Source: RPQJ01 sp041910015
Lineage (GTDB): Bacteria > Pseudomonadota > Gammaproteobacteria > Steroidobacterales > Steroidobacteraceae
Direction of reading: 5' to 3'
Assembly: GCA_041910015.1 (NCBI GenBank)
Contig: JAYRRR010000032.1
Span: 1-8,553, forward strand
DNA: 8,553 nucleotides
Made by a program: the position numbers and the translations under genes. The notes below the pieces were generated by a model. That model saw nothing but the letters and a program-made list of their open reading frames with translations, searched no databases and was not told where the DNA came from. Of the stretch, positions 5,633 to 8,553 are shown in pieces (positions within the stretch are counted from its first letter, which is position 1; each line of letters opens with the position of its first letter).

Positions 5633-8553
5633 ATGTCCGACGCATCGCACGACAGCATCCGCATCCGCGGGGCACGGCAGAACAACCTGCGTGGCCTCGA
5701 CCTGGACGTCCCCCTGCGCCAGCTGGTCGTCGTGACCGGCGTGTCCGGGTCGGGGAAGTCCTCGCTCGTCTTCGACACGGTCTATGCGGAGGGCCAGCGC
5801 CGCTACGTCGAGACGTTCTCACCGTACGCGCGCCAGTTCCTCGACCGCATGGACAAGCCGCAGGTCGATCGCATCGACGGCATCCCGCCGGCGATCGCGA
5901 TCGACCAGACCAACCCCGTGCGCACGTCCCGGTCGACTGTCGGCACGATGACGGAGCTGAACGACCACCTGAAGCTGCTGTTCGCGCGGGCGGCGCGGTT
6001 GCATTGCCGCGGCTGCGACCGGCCGGTGCGGCGCGACACGCCCGATTCCATCCATGCGACGCTCGTCGAACGCGCCGCCGCGCTCGCCGACCCGCGGCTC
6101 GTCGTGACGTTCCCGGTCGCCGTGCCGAAGGGCTTCGCCGAGGCCGAGGTCCTCAGGCTGCTCGAGCAGCAGGGTTACACACGCATCCATTCGCGTGCGA
6201 CGGGGCAGCTCGAGGTCGTGCAGGACCGGTTCCGCGTCGGCGCCGCGGAGCGGGCGCGGGTCATCGACGCGCTCGAGGCCGCGCTGCGCGTCGGTCGCGG
6301 CCGCGTCGATGTCCGCACCGCGTCCGCCACGGCCCGGGACGACCGCCCCGTGGACGAGGGCCCGGAGGCTTCGGGCCGGCCGACGGGAGCCGACGACGGT
6401 ACGGCGGAGGTCGTCTGGCGGTTTTCCACCGGCCTGCACTGTGCCGACTGCGACATCCACTATCGCGAGCCTACGCCGAGCCTCTTCTCGTTCAATTCGC
6501 CGCTCGGCGCCTGCGAGACCTGTCGCGGCTTCGGGCGCGTGATCGGCATCGACGACGGTCTCGTCATTCCCGACGCGGGCAAGAGCCTGCGCGGCGGCGC
6601 CATCCGGCCATGGCAGACCGAGTCGAACCGCGAGTGCCAGCACGACCTGCTGCGGTTCGCGAAAAAGCGCGGCGTTCCCGTCGACGTGCCGTGGCGCGAC
6701 CTCACGCCAGAACAGCAGCGCTGGGTGCTCGAGGGCGAGGGGCCGTGGGAAAAGAAGGTCTGGTACGGCGTGCACCGCTTTTTCCAGTGGCTCGAGAGCA
6801 AGAGCTACCGGATGCACGTGCGCGTGCTGCTCGCGAAATACCGCAGCTACACGCCCTGTCCGACGTGCCGCGGCGCGCGACTGAAGGACGAGGCGCTGCT
6901 GTGGCGGCTCGCGGAGCGGGGGCCGCCGGGGCCTGGGCTCGACATCCACGACGTCGTGCTGCTGCCGCTCGACCGCTGCCAGGCGTTCTTCGACGACCTG
7001 GCGCTGCCGGCGCCGCTCGACGACGCGACTGCGCAACTGCTCGATGAGATCCGCGCGCGGCTCGGGTTCCTGGTGCGCGTCGGCCTCGGCTACCTGACGC
7101 TCGACCGGCAGTCGCGCACCCTGTCGGGCGGCGAGGTCCAGCGCATCAACCTGACGACCGCGCTCGGGACCTCGCTCGTCAACACGCTGTTCGTGCTCGA
7201 CGAGCCGTCAATCGGCCTGCATCCGCGCGACATGCGGCGGGTCATCGAGGTCATGCACCGGCTGCGCGACAACGGCAATTCCCTGCTCGTCGTCGAGCAC
7301 GACCCGCAGATCATGCTGACCGCGGATCGCATCCTCGACATGGGACCCGGCCCCGGCGAGCACGGCGGCCGCGTGGTGTTCGAAGGTTCGCCGGCAGAGC
7401 TCGCCGTGTGCCCGGACACGCTCACGGCGCAGTACCTGTCGGGTCGTCGCGACGCCGTCGCGGCCGCGGGCCGACGCCCGCCGCCGCGGCCCGGCGAGCC
7501 CGCCGTCACGGTGCGCGGCGCTACGGAGCACAACCTGAAAGACGTCGACGTCGAGATCCCGTTGCGCCGACTGGTCTGCGTGACCGGCGTGTCGGGTTCC
7601 GGCAAGTCGACACTCGTGCAGGACGTGCTGTACGCAGGGCTGCGCCGCGCCCACGGCAAGCCGACGGATGCGCCCGGCGCGCACCGTGCGCTGCTCGGCG
7701 CCGACCACGTCGGTGCGGTCGTGATGGTCGACCAGACACCGATCGGGCGCACGACGCGCTCCAATCCGGCGAGCTACGTCGGCGCGTTCGACGCGATCCG
7801 CAAGCGCTTTGCACGCGCGCCGCTCGCGCGCGAGCGCGGCTACACGGTCGGCACGTTCAGCTTCAATTCGGGCAACGGCCGGTGTCCGACCTGCGGCGGC
7901 AACGGCTTCGAGCACGTCGAGATGCAGTTCCTGGCGGACGTGTACCTGCGCTGCCCGGACTGCGACGGCAAGCGCTTCCGGCCGGAGGTCCTCGAGGTCC
8001 GTATTGCAGGCCATGCCCAACGCGCGCGCGACATCGCCGAAGTGCTCGAGCTGACGGTCTCAGAAGCGGTGATGTTCTTCGCCGACGACGCGGAAGTGCT
8101 CGCGCGTCTCGAACCGCTGGCCGCCGTCGGCCTCGACTACCTGCGGCTCGGACAACCCGTGCCGACGCTGTCCGGCGGCGAGGCGCAGCGCCTGAAGCTG
8201 GCTGGCCACCTGGGGTCAGACCCCACTTCAAAGATAATTGACAGTGGGGCCACGGCCGCCAGTCGCCGGCCGAATACTTCATCAACTTCTTCTAAACCGG
8301 GGTCAGACCCCAAAACGCTAGACCCCAAAACGCTGTTCCTGTTCGACGAGCCGACGACGGGGCTGCACTTCGACGACGTCGCGAAGCTGCTCGCGGCCTT
8401 CAAACGCCTGCTCGACGCGGGCCATTCGCTGCTCGTGATCGAGCACAACCTCGACGTGATCCGCGCGGCCGACTGGATCATCGACCTCGGCCCGGAAGGT
8501 GGCGATGCCGGCGGCCGTGTGCTCGTCGCCGGCACGCCGGAGACGGTCATGGC
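5633..8553 (+). CDS. uvrA: UvrA-family excinuclease ATPase, probably a second UvrA paralog (3' partial, with in-frame insert)
   Basis: The frame is open from 5633 to the right edge (973 codons). The final visible GTPETVMA corresponds to roughly 20 residues before the end of E. coli UvrA. UvrA is a dimeric DNA-binding ATPase that finds bulky lesions and loads UvrB. Seen here are Walker A1 GVSGSGKSS (Lys42), a UvrB-binding-like region (about 125-260), zinc module 1 (Cys270, 273, 294, 297), signature LSGGE at 497-501, Walker B1 LDEPSIGLH (Asp523), Walker A2 (Lys658), zinc module 2 (Cys751, 754, 774, 777), signature LSGGE at 846-850, and Walker B2 FDEPTTGLH (Asp905). Features such as MHVRVLLAKYRSYTPCPTC and a Pro/Gly/Asp-rich linker near 222-260 suggest the UvrA-like paralog group rather than housekeeping UvrA. 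Residues 861-898 are a foreign-looking insert. The ATG has no Shine-Dalgarno. An in-frame GTG at 5600 is a less likely start. Confidence 0.92.
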   Translation, partial: MSDASHDSIRIRGARQNNLRGLDLDVPLRQLVVVTGVSGSGKSSLVFDTVYAEGQRRYVETFSPYARQFLDRMDKPQVDRIDGIPPAIAIDQTNPVRTSRSTVGTMTELNDHLKLLFARAARLHCRGCDRPVRRDTPDSIHATLVERAAALADPRLVVTFPVAVPKGFAEAEVLRLLEQQGYTRIHSRATGQLEVVQDRFRVGAAERARVIDALEAALRVGRGRVDVRTASATARDDRPVDEGPEASGRPTGADDGTAEVVWRFSTGLHCADCDIHYREPTPSLFSFNSPLGACETCRGFGRVIGIDDGLVIPDAGKSLRGGAIRPWQTESNRECQHDLLRFAKKRGVPVDVPWRDLTPEQQRWVLEGEGPWEKKVWYGVHRFFQWLESKSYRMHVRVLLAKYRSYTPCPTCRGARLKDEALLWRLAERGPPGPGLDIHDVVLLPLDRCQAFFDDLALPAPLDDATAQLLDEIRARLGFLVRVGLGYLTLDRQSRTLSGGEVQRINLTTALGTSLVNTLFVLDEPSIGLHPRDMRRVIEVMHRLRDNGNSLLVVEHDPQIMLTADRILDMGPGPGEHGGRVVFEGSPAELAVCPDTLTAQYLSGRRDAVAAAGRRPPPRPGEPAVTVRGATEHNLKDVDVEIPLRRLVCVTGVSGSGKSTLVQDVLYAGLRRAHGKPTDAPGAHRALLGADHVGAVVMVDQTPIGRTTRSNPASYVGAFDAIRKRFARAPLARERGYTVGTFSFNSGNGRCPTCGGNGFEHVEMQFLADVYLRCPDCDGKRFRPEVLEVRIAGHAQRARDIAEVLELTVSEAVMFFADDAEVLARLEPLAAVGLDYLRLGQPVPTLSGGEAQRLKLAGHLGSDPTSKIIDSGATAASRRPNTSSTSSKPGSDPKTLDPKTLFLFDEPTTGLHFDDVAKLLAAFKRLLDAGHSLLVIEHNLDVIRAADWIIDLGPEGGDAGGRVLVAGTPETVM
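8211..8225. repeat. Palindrome copy 1 (TGGGGTC-A-GACCCCA)
   Basis: Seven-base arms are perfectly complementary around a single central A. The left end of the insert is defined by this copy. In the UvrA frame the palindrome contributes residues GSDP (861-864). Confidence 0.85.
8221..8249. repeat. Stem-loop CCCCACT-TCAA / TTGA-C-AGTGGGG overlapping palindrome copy 1
   Basis: CCCCACT (8221-8227) pairs with AGTGGGG (8243-8249). Inside it TCAA (8228-8231) pairs with TTGA (8238-8241), leaving loop AGATAA and one bulged C (8242). It shares the CCCC arm with palindrome copy 1, so the two hairpins exclude each other. Confidence 0.7.
8299..8311. repeat. Palindrome copy 2 (GGGGTC-A-GACCCC)
   Basis: This is identical to the 13-bp core of copy 1 (8212-8224), in the same orientation and 87 bp further on (29 codons). 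It is therefore read in the same frame, again giving GSDP (890-893). It marks the right end of the insert. Confidence 0.85.
8305..8334 (+). repeat. Perfect 15-bp tandem duplication at the right junction
   Basis: AGACCCCAAAACGCT occurs twice back to back (8305-8319 and 8320-8334). Each unit joins the last seven bases of palindrome copy 2 to eight bases of what should be native uvrA sequence (KTL of KTLFLFDEP). Being 15 bp, it keeps the frame and yields DPKTLDPKTL. It probably arose after the insertion, by replication slippage. Confidence 0.85.

Larger units (their letters stand above)
8211..8311. repeat. Palindromic dispersed-repeat element inserted in frame in the UvrA-family gene
   Basis: About 100 bp are bounded by two direct copies of the palindrome GGGGTCAGACCCC. 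The interior is visibly richer in A/T (for example AAGATAATTGACAG and ACTTCATCAACTTCTTCT) and uses codons unlike the host gene (ATA, ATT, AGT, TCA, TCT, AAA). It separates two blocks that are normally joined by about six residues in UvrA (KLA..L and TLF.FDEP). It also contains a CCCCACT/AGTGGGG stem and a CGGCCG/CGGCCG stem (8253-8258 and 8267-8272). From memory, GGGGTCAGACCCC-type palindromes with a TTGACAGTGGGG flank are repeated in many proteobacterial genomes, sometimes near Y1-type (RAYT-like) transposases. No transposase is encoded here, so any movement would need help in trans. Confidence 0.72.

Noticed and set aside
4889..5650. Longer phosphate carrier reaching back to 5650
   Set aside because: The added 254 residues are a shadow frame of the DUF47 gene, rich in Arg/Ala/Gly, while the TGATG overlap and PiT alignment support 4888.
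5530..5778. Longer DUF47 protein starting at 5778 on the minus strand
   Set aside because: The extension is antisense to the UvrA N-terminus. Its DFPDPDTPVTTT residues are the reverse reading of the Walker A motif, and a strong ribosome site supports 5529.
5819..7036. 405-codon minus-strand frame opposite uvrA
   Set aside because: It is antisense to conserved UvrA domains, with Arg/Ala-rich sequence and no ribosome site or family resemblance.
7090..7764. Minus-strand frame opposite the second UvrA nucleotide-binding domain
   Set aside because: It contains LPEPDTPVTQT, the typical reverse reading of a UvrA Walker A motif, so it is a shadow.
8211..8311. CRISPR array, because of two identical short repeats
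   Set aside because: There are only two 13-bp copies, they are self-palindromic, and they sit inside a coding frame with no third repeat or regular spacer.
8211..8334. Frameshift or pseudogene in the UvrA-family gene caused by the insert
   Set aside because: Reading codon by codon from 5633, the frame passes through the insert without a stop and resumes exactly at KTLFLFDEPTTGLH, so the gene is not broken within the window.
1..8553. tRNA, rRNA or riboswitch genes
   Set aside because: No stretch shows these structures or their conserved elements, and almost all bases are accounted for by protein genes.

Overview
This is a GC-rich window (roughly two thirds G+C by eye) with tight bacterial gene packing, strong GC bias at third codon positions and a Gram-negative outer-membrane barrel. 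It suggests a Gram-negative proteobacterium, most likely a gammaproteobacterium of Xanthomonadales/Lysobacterales type. That placement is inferred from protein resemblance and no search was run.

Region 1 (1-2976, + strand) is a metal-uptake operon. It holds the 3' part of an outer-membrane beta-barrel gene, a ZnuA/TroA-type periplasmic metal-binding protein and an ABC-3 family (ZnuB-type) permease. The ribosome site of the second gene overlaps the stop of the first, and genes two and three overlap by ATGA. Together they look like a route for zinc or a similar divalent metal across the outer membrane, periplasm and inner membrane. The ATPase of the transporter is not in the window.

Region 2 (2977-3874) holds a short intergenic stretch with a perfect inverted repeat, then a protein with two CBS domains and a helical C-terminal part. 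It runs convergently into the next unit.

Region 3 (3875-5529, - strand) is a two-gene phosphate-transport unit. A DUF47 (PhoU-like) accessory protein is followed, with a TGATG overlap, by a compact PiT-family inorganic phosphate permease.

Region 4 (5530-8553, + strand) is a UvrA-family excision-repair ATPase, divergent from the phosphate unit and running off the right edge. All its expected motifs are present: two Walker A, two LSGGE, two Walker B and two Cys4 zinc modules. It resembles the second UvrA-like paralog of proteobacteria more than classical UvrA.

The most unusual thing in the window is in this gene. Between the second LSGGE signature and the second Walker B, an AT-richer stretch of about 100 bp is embedded in frame. 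It is bounded by two copies of the palindrome GGGGTCAGACCCC and followed by a perfect 15-bp tandem duplication. It looks like a small dispersed palindromic repeat element that entered an essential-looking ATPase fold and stayed translatable. The window also has a four-run G-quadruplex motif directly abutting the uvrA start codon, where a Shine-Dalgarno sequence would be expected.
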